Numbered from the stretch's first letter, positions 34,271 to 44,517 are shown. The stretch: DNA of 64,000 nt from Chitinophaga sp. Ak27 (GCF_012726295.1 NZ_JABAOB010000008.1:1-64000), one strand, 5' to 3'. A program made the numbers and translations. The notes: generated by a model from the sequence alone, not told the origin.

Positions 34271-36595
34271 ATGAGAAAGAATCTTTACCTCGCCGGGGTA
34301 TTGTGTTGCAGTATTTTATCGCTGCAGGCACAAAATAACCCAGGATCCAACCATGGCAACCGCTTCGAACAGCTGGGCACTATGCTGCAAACACCCAACA
34401 TGTACCGCTCTGCCTCCGGGGCGCCAGGGCCTAAATACTGGCAGCAACGGGCCGACTACGATATCGACGTACAACTGGATGATGCTGCACAGAAATTAAC
34501 CGGCGCCGAAACTATTACCTACTTTAATAATTCGCCCGATCCGCTCACCTATATCTGGCTGCAGCTGGATGAAAATGAGCACGATCCGAAAAGCGACAAC
34601 CAGTCTTTCAACGAAAGCCGGATGTCGGATAAAATGACGCTTTCTACGCTCAACAGCATCCTGCCGCCTAAGCAGGACCTGGGCGTAAAAATTACGAAGC
34701 TCACCGATGCGGAAGGCAAAACATTGCCCTACACCATCAACCAAACCATGCTGCGGATTGATTTGCCCAAACCGCTGATGCCAGGCGAAAAATACCGCTT
34801 TAAAGTGTCCTGGTGGTACAACATTTCTGATCGGATGACCATCGGTGGCCGCGGCGGATATGAATATTTCCCGGAAGACAAAAACTACCTGTATACCATT
34901 GCCCAATGGTATCCCAGGTTGGCGGTATACTCCGATTTTCAGGGCTGGCAAAACAAACAGTTCACCGGCAGAGGCGAATTTGCCCTCACCTTCGGTAACT
35001 TCAAAGTACGCATGACGGTACCTTCCGACCATGTGGTAGGCGCTACCGGCGAATGCCAAAACTATAAAGAAATGCTCAGCGCAGCCCAATACCAGCGCTG
35101 GCAACAGGCACAAAACAGCAAGGAACCGGTGGAAGTAGTGACCCTCGACGATGCGAAGAAAGCGATGCAGGGCCATGCCTCCGGCACCAAAACCTGGGTG
35201 TATGAAGCACAGAACGTGCGCGACTTCGCCTGGGTATCTTCCCGCCGCCTCGTATGGGACGCGTTGCCGGCTAACGTAGAAGGCAACAAGGTAATGGCCA
35301 TGTCGTATTATGGTCCTGAAGCCTATCCGCTGTATCACCGCTATTCCTCCAAAGTAGTAGCGCATACCCTGAAATCCTATTCAAAGCATACCATCCCTTA
35401 TCCTTATCCTGTGGCTATTTCGGTAGAAGCGGCCAACGGTATGGAATACCCGATGATCTGCTTTAACTACGGCCGTGCCGATAAAGATGGCACCTACTCA
35501 GAATCTACTAAAAACGGCATGATCGGCGTTATCATCCACGAAGTAGGACACAACTTCTTCCCGATGATCGTAAACTCCGATGAAAGGCAATGGACCTGGA
35601 TGGATGAAGGATTAAATACCTTCTGCCAGTTTATGGCCGAACAGGAATGGGACAGCAATTTCCCTTCCGGTCGTGGCCCTGCCCATAAGATCGTAGATTA
35701 TATGAAGATGCCTAAAGACCAGTTGGAGCCTATTATGACCAACTCCGAAAATATTGTGCAGTTTGGTCCTAACGCTTATGCCAAGCCGGCTACCGGGTTG
35801 AATATTCTCCGTGAAACCATCATGGGCCGCGAGTTGTTCGACTTCTCCTTCAGGGAATATGCACGCCGCTGGGCATTTAAGCATCCTACGCCAGCCGATT
35901 TCTTCCGCACCATGGAAGATGCTTCTGCGGTAGACCTGGACTGGTTCTGGCGCGGCTGGTTCTTCGGTATCGAACCGGTAGACATCTCCCTCGATAGCGT
36001 GAAATGGTTCCGCATGGACGGCAATGATCCGGAAAAAACAGCCAAAAATGCCCAGGCAGCTTATGATAAAAACATGGATCATATTGCCCGTCAGCGGAAT
36101 AAAGCCGCCGGCATAAAGTATGCGGTAGACCAGGATACCAGCCTGCAGGACTTCTACAGCAAATGGAACCGGTTTGAAGTAAGCCAGGAAGACAAAGAAG
36201 CCTACAACAAGTTCTATAACGGCCTAAGCGCAGAAGAAAAAGCACTATACGACAGTAAGAAGAACTTCTACCAGCTTACCTTTTCCAATAAAGGCGGACT
36301 GGTAATGCCGCTGATCATTGAGTGGACATTTGCAGATGGTACTAAGGAAACAGACCGTATTTCTGCCTACATCTGGCGCAAAAACGAAAATGAAGTGACC
36401 AAAGTATTTGCCAAAGACAAGCAGGTGGTGGCCGTGAAGCTCGATCCCCTGCGTGAAACCGCTGATATCGACGAAAGCAATAACAGCTGGCCCCGTGAAG
36501 CGGCTCCTTCCCAGTTTGAGCTGTTTAAAGCACAGGGAGGCGTACGTGGCGCTTCCACCGGCGACAACCCCATGAAGAAAGCAAGAACAAAATAA
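34271..36595 (+). CDS. Secreted M1-family zinc aminopeptidase
   Basis: A 774-residue exported metallopeptidase. The signal peptide ends at SLQAQ. The zinc site is His423-Glu424-x-x-His427 (HEVGH) with the third ligand Glu446 in WMDEGLN, the HExxH-X18-E pattern of clan MA/M1. The central GMEYPMICFN segment takes the place of the GAMEN substrate motif. It probably trims peptides in the periplasm or outside the cell. A strong terminator follows at 36617. Confidence 0.87.
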   Translation: MRKNLYLAGVLCCSILSLQAQNNPGSNHGNRFEQLGTMLQTPNMYRSASGAPGPKYWQQRADYDIDVQLDDAAQKLTGAETITYFNNSPDPLTYIWLQLDENEHDPKSDNQSFNESRMSDKMTLSTLNSILPPKQDLGVKITKLTDAEGKTLPYTINQTMLRIDLPKPLMPGEKYRFKVSWWYNISDRMTIGGRGGYEYFPEDKNYLYTIAQWYPRLAVYSDFQGWQNKQFTGRGEFALTFGNFKVRMTVPSDHVVGATGECQNYKEMLSAAQYQRWQQAQNSKEPVEVVTLDDAKKAMQGHASGTKTWVYEAQNVRDFAWVSSRRLVWDALPANVEGNKVMAMSYYGPEAYPLYHRYSSKVVAHTLKSYSKHTIPYPYPVAISVEAANGMEYPMICFNYGRADKDGTYSESTKNGMIGVIIHEVGHNFFPMIVNSDERQWTWMDEGLNTFCQFMAEQEWDSNFPSGRGPAHKIVDYMKMPKDQLEPIMTNSENIVQFGPNAYAKPATGLNILRETIMGRELFDFSFREYARRWAFKHPTPADFFRTMEDASAVDLDWFWRGWFFGIEPVDISLDSVKWFRMDGNDPEKTAKNAQAAYDKNMDHIARQRNKAAGIKYAVDQDTSLQDFYSKWNRFEVSQEDKEAYNKFYNGLSAEEKALYDSKKNFYQLTFSNKGGLVMPLIIEWTFADGTKETDRISAYIWRKNENEVTKVFAKDKQVVAVKLDPLRETADIDESNNSWPREAAPSQFELFKAQGGVRGASTGDNPMKKARTK

Positions 36596-36616
36596 TCGCG
36601 CTATTTTATATTTTGT

Positions 36617-36652
36617 GGCGGCTATCATCCCGGATGATAGCCGCCCTTTTTT
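36617..36652 (+). terminator. Intrinsic terminator after the M1 peptidase gene
   Basis: GGCGGCTATCATCC (36617-36630) pairs with its exact inverse at 36632-36645; the practical loop is about five bases. The stem is followed by CTTTTTTT. It starts 22 nt after the peptidase stop. Confidence 0.9.
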
Positions 36653-36673
36653 ATATTCATAAAAGCCCGAGAT

Positions 36674-37483
36674 ATGAAATTATTTGCCCGCTTACTGATA
36701 TTTGTCTGTTACGCCCAGGTGGCAAAGGCCGCAAATGTAGATACCGTCAGCATTTACAGCCAGAAAATGCACCGCGCCTATAATTGTGTGGTCATTACGC
36801 CTTCCACTTATAAAAGTGGTACTCAGCGATACCCGGTAGTATACCTGCTGCATGGCGCCGGGGGGAACTATGCCAACTGGGTCACCAAAGTGCCTGCCAT
36901 TAAAGAACTGGTAGATACCTACCAATGTATGGTGGTTTGCCCCGATGGCGCTGTTACCAGCTGGTATTTTGACAGCCCGGTAGATAGCAGCATGCGTTTC
37001 GAAAGTTATGTATCCACAGAAATTCCTGCCTATATCGATCAGCATTATCAGACGATGCCCGAGCCTCATTACCGCGCTATTACAGGACTCAGCATGGGCG
37101 GCCATGGTGCTATGTTTCTTGCCATCCGCCATCCGGAAGTTTTTGGCGCTGCCGGCAGTATCAGCGGTGGCGTTGACTTGCGCCCCTTTCCCAAAAATTG
37201 GGACATTGCCAAACGCTTGGGTCCTCCCGGCGTTGCGGGTGCTAACTGGACCGACTATACGGTAATTAAGCAGGTAGAAAAGCTAAAACCCGGCGTTCTG
37301 TCTATTATCATCGACTGCGGGGTAAAGGACTTTTTTATAGATGTAAACCGCGACCTCCACAAGAAATTATTGCTGGCCGGTATTGATCATGACTATACGG
37401 AACGCCCCGGTGAGCACAACTGGGACTACTGGGCTAATTCCATCCAGTACCAGCTGTTGTTCTTCCATCGTTTCTTCCAGTAA
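36674..37483 (+). CDS. Secreted alpha/beta-hydrolase esterase (esterase D/Ag85-like)
   Basis: A 269-residue exported esterase. The signal peptide ends at AKAA. The nucleophile elbow is GLSMGGHGA with Ser140; the other triad members fit Asp in IDCGVKDFF and His in PGEHNWDYW near the C terminus. The oxyanion region is YLLHGAGGNYANW. The family includes feruloyl esterases and S-formylglutathione hydrolase-like enzymes; the export signal favours cleavage of esterified glycans or lipids. It is flanked by terminators on both sides, so it must have its own promoter or depend on readthrough. Confidence 0.83.
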   Translation: MKLFARLLIFVCYAQVAKAANVDTVSIYSQKMHRAYNCVVITPSTYKSGTQRYPVVYLLHGAGGNYANWVTKVPAIKELVDTYQCMVVCPDGAVTSWYFDSPVDSSMRFESYVSTEIPAYIDQHYQTMPEPHYRAITGLSMGGHGAMFLAIRHPEVFGAAGSISGGVDLRPFPKNWDIAKRLGPPGVAGANWTDYTVIKQVEKLKPGVLSIIIDCGVKDFFIDVNRDLHKKLLLAGIDHDYTERPGEHNWDYWANSIQYQLLFFHRFFQ

Positions 37484-37505
37484 ACAAACGCCTGTTTGCA
37501 TAAAG

Positions 37506-37537
37506 AAAGCCGGTTTTCAACAAAACCGGCTTTTGCT
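37506..37537 (+). terminator. Intrinsic terminator after the esterase gene
   Basis: AAAGCCGGTTTT (37506-37517) pairs with its exact inverse at 37522-37533 around the loop CAAC, and T-rich sequence follows. It begins 22 nt after the esterase stop. Confidence 0.88.
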
Positions 37538-37551
37538 TTTGTCCTGTATTT

Positions 37552-37614
37552 ATGAAATTCGAAAATCCTTGTTCTCTTAAAAAGTCCGTCAACAGGAATG
37601 CCAACGGCTGTTAA
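37552..37614 (+). other. Possible 20-codon small ORF between two terminators
   Basis: ATG at 37552 opens a 20-residue frame starting MKFENPCSLKKSV and ending at TAA 37612-37614. It lies between the esterase terminator and the next plus-strand terminator. No ribosome-binding or convincing promoter signal was seen, so it may be chance. Confidence 0.2.
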
Positions 37615-37683
37615 TTTGAATGTGACCTATGTTGAGTGAATGCTAAATGCAATATTTTTATGAATCATTTGGTGTGATAGAAT

Positions 37684-37711
37684 GCCGGTCCTCAACAGGA
37701 CCGGCCTTTTT
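37684..37711 (+). terminator. Intrinsic terminator without an assigned gene
   Basis: GCCGGTCCT (37684-37692) pairs exactly with 37697-37705 around the loop CAAC, and CTTTTTT follows. The T run is on the plus strand, so it cannot serve the minus-strand susD that ends at 37742. The preceding plus-strand terminator lies 150 nt upstream with no clear gene between the two. Confidence 0.85.
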
Positions 37712-37741
37712 TATGCACGCGATTCAAAATAAAATGTTGAT

Positions 37742-39349
37742 TTATTTTACCGGATCCCACCAGAGGTGCGTACCGCCTACGTCTTTTTGTGGTGTTAAGG
37801 TGGCAATTGCCTTTTGAATGGCGCCGGCATTAGTAGCGTATTCGTTGCTCGGGAAATTGGCTCTGCGTACGAAATCGGTAGTGCTGATAGCGCCATTACT
37901 GTTATTGATTACTACCGGGAAGAGTTTAGGATAACCGGTTCTGCGGAATTCAGACCAGGCTTCTTCTCCTTCAGGGTAGTTGGCAATCCATTTTTGTGTG
38001 ATGATACGTTCCAGTTTCTGGTTGAAAGTGGCGGCAGCATCCCATTTAATAGTGATGGTGCTCAGGTAAGGAGAGCCGGTAAGTATATCGTTCTGACCAG
38101 CCGTGATGGCTTTGGGATCTTTGTACTCATTAGGTTTAGCGGTACCGTTGTTATAGTAAGTAGCCGCGCTGCCCAGCTTGTATTGATCAAAGGAAGCCTG
38201 GATACCGGACTGGTAGTTGGTTTGCGGGTCGCCGGCGTTGGCCCATCCGCGGATACCGGCTTCTGCTTTCAGGAACCAGCCTTCAGCAGCGGTCATCAGC
38301 TGTATTTTGCTGGGGAAAATAGCCAGCTTGGAGTATTTCAGGTATCTCTCTTTTGCATCGATATTGATACCGTTGCGGATACCTTTAAACGAACCGGCTA
38401 CAGCGGGATCGGTAGCTGCCTGGAAGAATTTAGGCAAGCGCGGATCATTGTAACCACCCATGATAGATTCTGCGGGAGCGCCCATGCGGATATCACCCCA
38501 GGAGTCGTTGATGGTATTTAATGGATGTGTAGTAGCACCAATATCCACGAGGAAGTTATCGGTAGTACCATCGGTCAGTAAACCACCGGCATTGGCCAGG
38601 GCTGCTTCTCCCTCTGTTTTTGCTTTGGCAGGATCAATATTCACAACACGCAAAGCAAGCCGTAAGCGTAAGGTATTGGCGAACTTCAGCCACTGGATGT
38701 ATTTGCCACCGTATACGAGATCCGCTTTCCCAAATAAAACGGATTGTTGCTGATCTTTGATCGGGGTGAGAATGTCGATCGCTTCTTTCAAATCGGCGAA
38801 GAAAGCATAATAAGCGTCTTTCTGGCTGTCTAAATCTACCGTACCATCTGCATTAGGCTGATTATACTTTGTGTAGATAATAGGGCCGTAAATATCGCTG
38901 ATACGGTGCATGGCTTCTACCTTCAGGATCTGCGACATGGCATACGTTTCAGGAAATTTGGATTTGGAGTAGTTGCTCGCTTTGTAACAAGGGTTCATCA
39001 CGTTACTGTAGGCAATTCTCCAGGCAGCGCTGGTCCACCCATCCAGCAGGTTATAGCTGAGGTTATTACTGTTACCGGCAAAGGGAGTGGCCGACATCAT
39101 ATAACCGCTGAATACATCTCCCAACAGGTTTTGCTGCAATTGAAAATCCGGCACCGGGAGATATAAGTAAATACTGCGTTGCGCCTGTTGTAACTGTGCC
39201 GCTACTAGCGCAAAGTCGCCTTGCAGATCAGCATCGGTAGACCCATACGGGTTTTTGTTGATTTCCTCGAAGTTCTTGGTACAGCTGCTGAAACTTAGTA
39301 AGGCAGCAGTCAGTACCAAACCTATTTTTTTATATGATTTAAAATTCAT
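37742..39349 (-). CDS. SusD/RagB-family outer-membrane lipoprotein (pair B)
   Basis: A 535-residue nutrient-binding lipoprotein. The lipobox is SFSSC with Cys23, followed by the usual KNFEEINKNP start of SusD-like_2 proteins. TPR-like helices in the first half include DIYGPIIYT and KWLKFANTLRLRLA-type repeats; the C terminus carries EEAWSEFRRTGYPKLFPVVI. It would sit as a lid on the SusC transporter encoded directly upstream (39379-42525). The substrate is unknown because no glycoside hydrolase, lyase or peptidase gene is next to it. Confidence 0.87.
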   Translation of the reverse strand: MNFKSYKKIGLVLTAALLSFSSCTKNFEEINKNPYGSTDADLQGDFALVAAQLQQAQRSIYLYLPVPDFQLQQNLLGDVFSGYMMSATPFAGNSNNLSYNLLDGWTSAAWRIAYSNVMNPCYKASNYSKSKFPETYAMSQILKVEAMHRISDIYGPIIYTKYNQPNADGTVDLDSQKDAYYAFFADLKEAIDILTPIKDQQQSVLFGKADLVYGGKYIQWLKFANTLRLRLALRVVNIDPAKAKTEGEAALANAGGLLTDGTTDNFLVDIGATTHPLNTINDSWGDIRMGAPAESIMGGYNDPRLPKFFQAATDPAVAGSFKGIRNGINIDAKERYLKYSKLAIFPSKIQLMTAAEGWFLKAEAGIRGWANAGDPQTNYQSGIQASFDQYKLGSAATYYNNGTAKPNEYKDPKAITAGQNDILTGSPYLSTITIKWDAAATFNQKLERIITQKWIANYPEGEEAWSEFRRTGYPKLFPVVINNSNGAISTTDFVRRANFPSNEYATNAGAIQKAIATLTPQKDVGGTHLWWDPVK

Positions 39350-39378
39350 GGCTCAATTTTTTTGTGTGCTGAATCAGG

Positions 39379-42300
39379 TTAAAACGTAGCTTTCAGGTTT
39401 AGTCCAAAGCTGCGGGTAGAAGGCAGACCAAATACATCCACACCCTGAACACCGTTGTCTGTACTCATGCTCATCTCAGGATCGTAAGGCGCTTTTTTAG
39501 TGAAGAAGAACAAATTACGTCCTACCAGGCCAACCTTCAGGTCTTTGAGCACATTGTTGTGCATTGGAATGGTATAACCAATGGCTAGCTCTCTCAAACG
39601 TACGTTGGTAGCATCATACATGTAGTATTCAGTGATACCGGCACGACCGGCTACACCACCATAAAATACTGCTGCAGGGATCTTACCGGTGAATTTACCG
39701 CCACTGGCTTTGGTAGCATTAAATTCTACACCACCATTGTCGCGGGCGTCTGCGGTAACTTTAGATACGCCATATTCATCCAACATAGCCTGTGTAATAC
39801 TCATTACTTTACCGCCAAAACGTCCATCGATCAGGATGTTTAAGCTGAATTGTTTCCAGCTGAAACTGTTGTTCCATCCCAGCAGGAATTTAGGAGTAGG
39901 ATTACCCAGGAAAGACAGCGGACCATCGGCCGGCAAAGGCTTGCCATTATCATCTACCAGGACGCTGCCGTCTGCGCCGCGTTTGAATGCACGGCCGTAG
40001 ATATCACCAAAGGAACTGCCTTCATGCAATTTCAGCGCATAGCTGTTTACGTTGTCGCCTTTAGGCGTAATGGTATAGTCGCCTTTCAGCTGCGGAGCCA
40101 GTTCTATCAGCTTGTTCCGGTTGTGGGTAAAGTTGAAGGAAGTTTGCCAGTTCAGGTTCTTGCTTTTCATAACCTGGTAGCCTAAAGTAGCTTCTATACC
40201 GGTATTTTGTACGTTACCTGCGTTCACAAAGGCATTAGGATATAAATAACCTGCGGAGATGGTAAAGTCAAAATACTGGTTTTTAGTATGTGAGTTATAC
40301 CACGTGATATCGAAGTTTAAGCGGTTGTCAAACATTCTCCATTCTGTACCAAATTCAACAGAAGTGGTCATTTCCGGTTTCAGCGGTAATCCCAGGTAAG
40401 CGCCGGATGTATTGGAGGTCAGCGTACCGGAAGTAATGGTATTTACCGGCAGGGTTGCAAATGGCGCCACGTCATTACCCACTTTGGCATAAGAGCCACG
40501 TACCTTACCATAGTCTATAAATTTAGGCATATGGAAGATATCGCTGAGAATGGCGTTTAAACCACCGGAATAATAGAGATAGCCTTTCTTGGCATTGGGC
40601 GTGTAAGCCAGGGTGGAAGACCAGTCGTTACGGGCAGTTAAATCCAGGAATACTTTCTGTTGAAGATTGAAGCCTACGGTTCCAAATACAGACTGGAGCT
40701 GTCTCCTGGTGCCAGTCGGTATAATTTTAGCGGCCGGGCTCAGGTTGATGTTACCAACATGGAATATATTGGCAAAAGCGAGATCGGCATCTTTGGAATC
40801 GATGAAGTTACGATCCTGTTTCAGGTCTGTAATACTGGTACCTGCGGTGAAATTGAAGCCTATTTTATCAGAAATTTTAGGACTTCCAACAAATAACAGG
40901 TCGCCATAATACTGTGTGCTGGACAGGTAATCGTAGGTATAACGACCATTGGCATCAGCAATAGTGGTTTGCGTACCGGCATTGGCTTTTAATTCGTATT
41001 TATCCCAGGCTTTATTCACATTACCACGGGCTTGTACGCTTAGCCAGTCGGTGAGTGTATAACGCAAGGCCAATGAGGTGATCAGGTTATCCTTCCGGTT
41101 TTCAGTGATGTTCCTGTTCAGGATCCAGTAAGGGTTCTGCTGGGAGTCTTGTCCATCCAGCTTTTTGTCGATGTTGAGGTTCCACCAGTCCTGCACATAC
41201 ATGTTGCGGGTAGGAGAGAAGTACTCATAATTGTTTTTGTACTGATCGAAGTTTAAACCTCTGGGAAACAGGTACAAGCCAGTCAGTGCATTATAATATA
41301 AACCGGAAGTCGGGCGGTTGTGAGCATTTTGAGTAGTCATCTGCACGTTCGCATCCAGGTTTAGTTTATCGTTCAGGAAATTGGCATTTTCCCGGAAGTT
41401 GAGGGTGTGTTGTCCATATTTGGCGGTAGGCACAATACCCTTATTGGCGGTATTGGAGTAAGAGAAATAGGTCTGTGCCTTTTCTGTACCACCAGACACG
41501 TTCACCGAATTGATCCAGGTAGTACCCGTCTGGAAGAATTTCTTCACATGATCAGGACTGCTGCCTTTGTCTCCCCAGCTATACAGGTTGCCAGGAGAAG
41601 ATTGCAGGTACGAGTATTGCAGGTCCGGACGATAAGAAGGCTGATCGAGGGTGAAGTTGGACGAGTAAATAATTTTAGCCTGTCCTGCTTTTCCTTTTTT
41701 AGTAGTGATCATGATGACCCCGTTGGCTGCCTGGCTACCGTACAATGCGGATGCGGAGGCGCCTTTCAATACGTTTACGCTTTCGATGTCGTCGGGGTTG
41801 ATGGTGCTGAGGATATCGCCACCATCGCGACCGCCGGAGGAAGTACCGGATGCCTGGCCCCAAAGATCGGTGGGCTGGGCGCTGGTAAAGTTAGCAATGG
41901 GCACTCCATCTACTACATAGAGTGGTTGGTTTTCACGGATAGATTTTTGTCCGCGTAATACAACCCTGGAAGAACCGCCTACACCAGAGGCACTCCGGTT
42001 GATTTGTAAACCCGATACTTTACCGGATAAGCTGTTGATAACGTTTGTTTCCTTAACGGTAGTCAGATCTTCTCCTTTTACCTGTTGGGTGGAGTAGGTT
42101 AGATCTTTTGCTTTACGTTGAATGCCCAACGCGGTTACTACCAGCTCATTTAATCCTTTAACATTGTCGTCTAAAGAAACATTGAGGGTAGCGCCGCTAC
42201 CTACTGGCATTTCTTTTACGGCAAAACCTACGGAGCTGAAAACCAGTACATCGCCGGTTTTGGCGCTGATATGATATTTACCGTCTGCACCAGTTTGTGT

Positions 42301-42525
42301 ACCTCTTGAAACACCTTTCACCTGTATCGTAACGCCGGGCAATGCATTGCCTTTGCTATCGCGTACGGTGCCGCTGATTTCCCTGTCCTGTAAAATACTA
42401 CGGAATGAAGTGGTGGGCGAATAACGATAGCCGGTGGCCTTCGCATACGCACTGTCTGCTAAGATGGAAGTGAGCGCAAGACCGGTCATAGCACACACTT
42501 TCATAAGGCGTAGGTTTTTTTTCAT
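39379..42525 (-). CDS. SusC/RagA TonB-dependent outer-membrane transporter (pair B)
   Basis: A 1048-residue TonB-linked outer-membrane protein. After the signal peptide (residues 1-~28) come a carboxypeptidase-regulatory-like domain (ISGTVRDSKGNALPGVTIQV), a plug (VVLRGQKSIRENQPLYVVDGVPI) and a beta-barrel ending in the aromatic RSFGLNLKATF. It lacks the N-terminal STN domain present in its paralogue at 44518-48003, so it should not signal to the FecR anti-sigma factor. I chose ATG 42525 (MKKNLRLMK); the frame is open to 42699, but that extension has no signal peptide character. Confidence 0.88.
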   Translation of the reverse strand: MKKNLRLMKVCAMTGLALTSILADSAYAKATGYRYSPTTSFRSILQDREISGTVRDSKGNALPGVTIQVKGVSRGTQTGADGKYHISAKTGDVLVFSSVGFAVKEMPVGSGATLNVSLDDNVKGLNELVVTALGIQRKAKDLTYSTQQVKGEDLTTVKETNVINSLSGKVSGLQINRSASGVGGSSRVVLRGQKSIRENQPLYVVDGVPIANFTSAQPTDLWGQASGTSSGGRDGGDILSTINPDDIESVNVLKGASASALYGSQAANGVIMITTKKGKAGQAKIIYSSNFTLDQPSYRPDLQYSYLQSSPGNLYSWGDKGSSPDHVKKFFQTGTTWINSVNVSGGTEKAQTYFSYSNTANKGIVPTAKYGQHTLNFRENANFLNDKLNLDANVQMTTQNAHNRPTSGLYYNALTGLYLFPRGLNFDQYKNNYEYFSPTRNMYVQDWWNLNIDKKLDGQDSQQNPYWILNRNITENRKDNLITSLALRYTLTDWLSVQARGNVNKAWDKYELKANAGTQTTIADANGRYTYDYLSSTQYYGDLLFVGSPKISDKIGFNFTAGTSITDLKQDRNFIDSKDADLAFANIFHVGNINLSPAAKIIPTGTRRQLQSVFGTVGFNLQQKVFLDLTARNDWSSTLAYTPNAKKGYLYYSGGLNAILSDIFHMPKFIDYGKVRGSYAKVGNDVAPFATLPVNTITSGTLTSNTSGAYLGLPLKPEMTTSVEFGTEWRMFDNRLNFDITWYNSHTKNQYFDFTISAGYLYPNAFVNAGNVQNTGIEATLGYQVMKSKNLNWQTSFNFTHNRNKLIELAPQLKGDYTITPKGDNVNSYALKLHEGSSFGDIYGRAFKRGADGSVLVDDNGKPLPADGPLSFLGNPTPKFLLGWNNSFSWKQFSLNILIDGRFGGKVMSITQAMLDEYGVSKVTADARDNGGVEFNATKASGGKFTGKIPAAVFYGGVAGRAGITEYYMYDATNVRLRELAIGYTIPMHNNVLKDLKVGLVGRNLFFFTKKAPYDPEMSMSTDNGVQGVDVFGLPSTRSFGLNLKATF

Positions 42526-42925
42526 ACTTGCCTTTTTTTTGGTTAATAAATGGGATTTGTATTGTTGCATTAAACTGACCATTTTTAAATAGATCAAAGT
42601 GATGAATAGTTGTTCATACATGTCGGATACAGGACGCACAAAGCCGTTAGCATGGCGGATGCCATCCTGTTCCAGTTGTTTTGTAATATTTTTAATCAAT
42701 AGCCGGACTCATAGGTACGTGCAAGGCCTCATCGCGTGTGGCAATGTCTATTCGGGTTGAGTCCTGTTATGTGTTTTTCTTACATGAAATGTTGTTTTTT
42801 ATAACGTCTGTTTTTTACAGGCTGCATAGCTAAAAGCGCTGAAATAATGCGCTACACAAAAGGAGTCGGATGGAGTTGAAACTAGTACTATGTGATTTTA
42901 AATTTTTTTTAATTTTCTTTGAATG
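42526..42925. other. 400-nt intergenic region between tandem SusCD pairs
   Basis: AT-rich region between the first susD (ends 42926, minus) and the second susC (starts 42525, minus). I see no RNA gene and no full TTTG-N19-TAnnTTTG promoter on the minus strand. A short palindrome GGATGCCATCC lies at 42657-42667. The space is long for a simple operon junction, so the second pair may have its own unrecognised promoter or an untranslated leader. Confidence 0.5.
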
Positions 42926-44506
42926 CTATCGAATGTCCCACCAGAGTGGTGTTCCCCCGGTGTCAGGGCCCTTCAGCGTGGTAATGGCAAGGGCTACCGC
43001 TTTGGGATTGGTGACGAGTTCTACCTGCGGCATGGGTAAGCGGCGGATAAATTTTTCTGTAGGGATGGTACCGCCGCTATTATTAATTACTACGGGGAAT
43101 AACTTAGGATAACCGGTGCGCCTGAATTCTGTCCAGGCTTCCTGTCCTTCGGGAAACATGGCAATCCATTTCTGTGTGATAATACGTTCCAGTTTTTGTT
43201 CCCTGCCGGCATTTTCATCCCATTTAATGGTAATAGTGCTTAAGTGCGGATCGCCTGCAGATACATTGTTTTCAGGATTTTGAGGATCAACATATGGCTT
43301 AGGTTTGTCTATATTATTATTCATATAGTCGTTAACGTTACTAATGCCATATTGGTTGAAGGAAGTGGTAATACCGGCAGCATAGTTGTCGGCCGCGGTA
43401 CCGGCGCCCTTCCAGCCATTTAATGCAGCTTCAGCTTTCAGAAACCAGGCCTCTGCAGCTGTCATAAACAGGATATTGCTGTTGAATTTTACCAGTTGGG
43501 AGAAGCCACTGTATTCTTCTTTCGCCGAAATACGGATGCCGTTACGGATGCCATGATACGCATTGGCGCCATCGTCGGTGGGGACAAAATAATGCGGTAG
43601 CCGGGGATCTTTATAACCTGTCAGGATAGATTCCATCGGCGCGCTCATGCGTATATCAGCCCAGGTATAACACATGATATTCAGCGGATGGGTTACAGGA
43701 GCAATGTTGATGGCAAAATTATCAGCAGGCGTTTTTAGCAACCCTAAAGGATGGCTGAGCGCTGCTTCTCCTTCCTGCCTTGCCTTTTGCGGATTAACGC
43801 CGGCAATACGGATGGCCAGGCGCAGTCGCAGGGTATTGGCAAACTTCACCCACTGCGCGTAGTCGCCCTTATAGGCCAGGTCGAATGAGGTGAAACGCTG
43901 CGCGGCATGCCGGTTGATATACGCGGTAAGTGTATCCACTGCTTCCCGCAAATCATTGAAAAATGCATTATAGGCTTGCTCCTGCGAATCGTAATCAATA
44001 CCCATTTCATTGTTTAATACGCCATAATGCGTATACATAATGGGGCCGTAGATATCGCTGATGCGATGCATAGCCTCCACTTTAATAATCTGCGCCCATG
44101 CATAAAAATCGCTGTAGGTGCCTTTGGCCTTCTGTTGCGTGAAATCGCAGGACTTCATCACGTTGGTATAGGTAACCTGCCAGGGACGGTTGTTCCAATA
44201 ATACAGCAGCCCGTAATTGGTGTTGTTGATATTGCCTTCAAAAGGAGTGGGCGACATCATATATCCCGAGAAGATATCAGCATTCAGATTTTGCTGCAGC
44301 TGTGCAGTAGGAGGGTCGTTGTAAATCAACAGGCACAGCTGCGCCTGTGATAACGGTTCCCCCATTAGGCGATAGTCCGCCGCCAGGTCCTCTTCATTAA
44401 AGTCATAAGGATTGGTGTTGATCTCATCAAACTTTTTCGTACATGCGCTTACCAGCATAATTGCCACCAGGGCAAATAATGTGGATATGTTCCTCCTGCT
44501 GTTCAT
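42926..44506 (-). CDS. SusD/RagB-family outer-membrane lipoprotein (pair A)
   Basis: A 526-residue lipoprotein with lipobox LVSAC (Cys22) and the SusD-like_2 N terminus KKFDEINTNPYDF. It is a paralogue of the 37742-39349 protein: both share EFRRTGYPKLFPVVINNS near the C terminus, DIYGPIMYT or DIYGPIIYT in the middle, and the same length. It pairs with the SusC-like transporter 11 nt upstream. The substrate is unknown. Confidence 0.87.
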   Translation of the reverse strand: MNSRRNISTLFALVAIMLVSACTKKFDEINTNPYDFNEEDLAADYRLMGEPLSQAQLCLLIYNDPPTAQLQQNLNADIFSGYMMSPTPFEGNINNTNYGLLYYWNNRPWQVTYTNVMKSCDFTQQKAKGTYSDFYAWAQIIKVEAMHRISDIYGPIMYTHYGVLNNEMGIDYDSQEQAYNAFFNDLREAVDTLTAYINRHAAQRFTSFDLAYKGDYAQWVKFANTLRLRLAIRIAGVNPQKARQEGEAALSHPLGLLKTPADNFAINIAPVTHPLNIMCYTWADIRMSAPMESILTGYKDPRLPHYFVPTDDGANAYHGIRNGIRISAKEEYSGFSQLVKFNSNILFMTAAEAWFLKAEAALNGWKGAGTAADNYAAGITTSFNQYGISNVNDYMNNNIDKPKPYVDPQNPENNVSAGDPHLSTITIKWDENAGREQKLERIITQKWIAMFPEGQEAWTEFRRTGYPKLFPVVINNSGGTIPTEKFIRRLPMPQVELVTNPKAVALAITTLKGPDTGGTPLWWDIR

Positions 44507-44517
44507 TGGTGACCATT

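Noticed and set aside
34496..35365. 289-codon open frame on the minus strand
   Set aside because: It is antisense to the M1 peptidase, which has clear catalytic motifs; the opposite frame has none.
37552..37614. The 20-codon frame as a firm gene
   Set aside because: There is no promoter or start signal, and the frame is short enough to arise by chance; listed only as a possibility.
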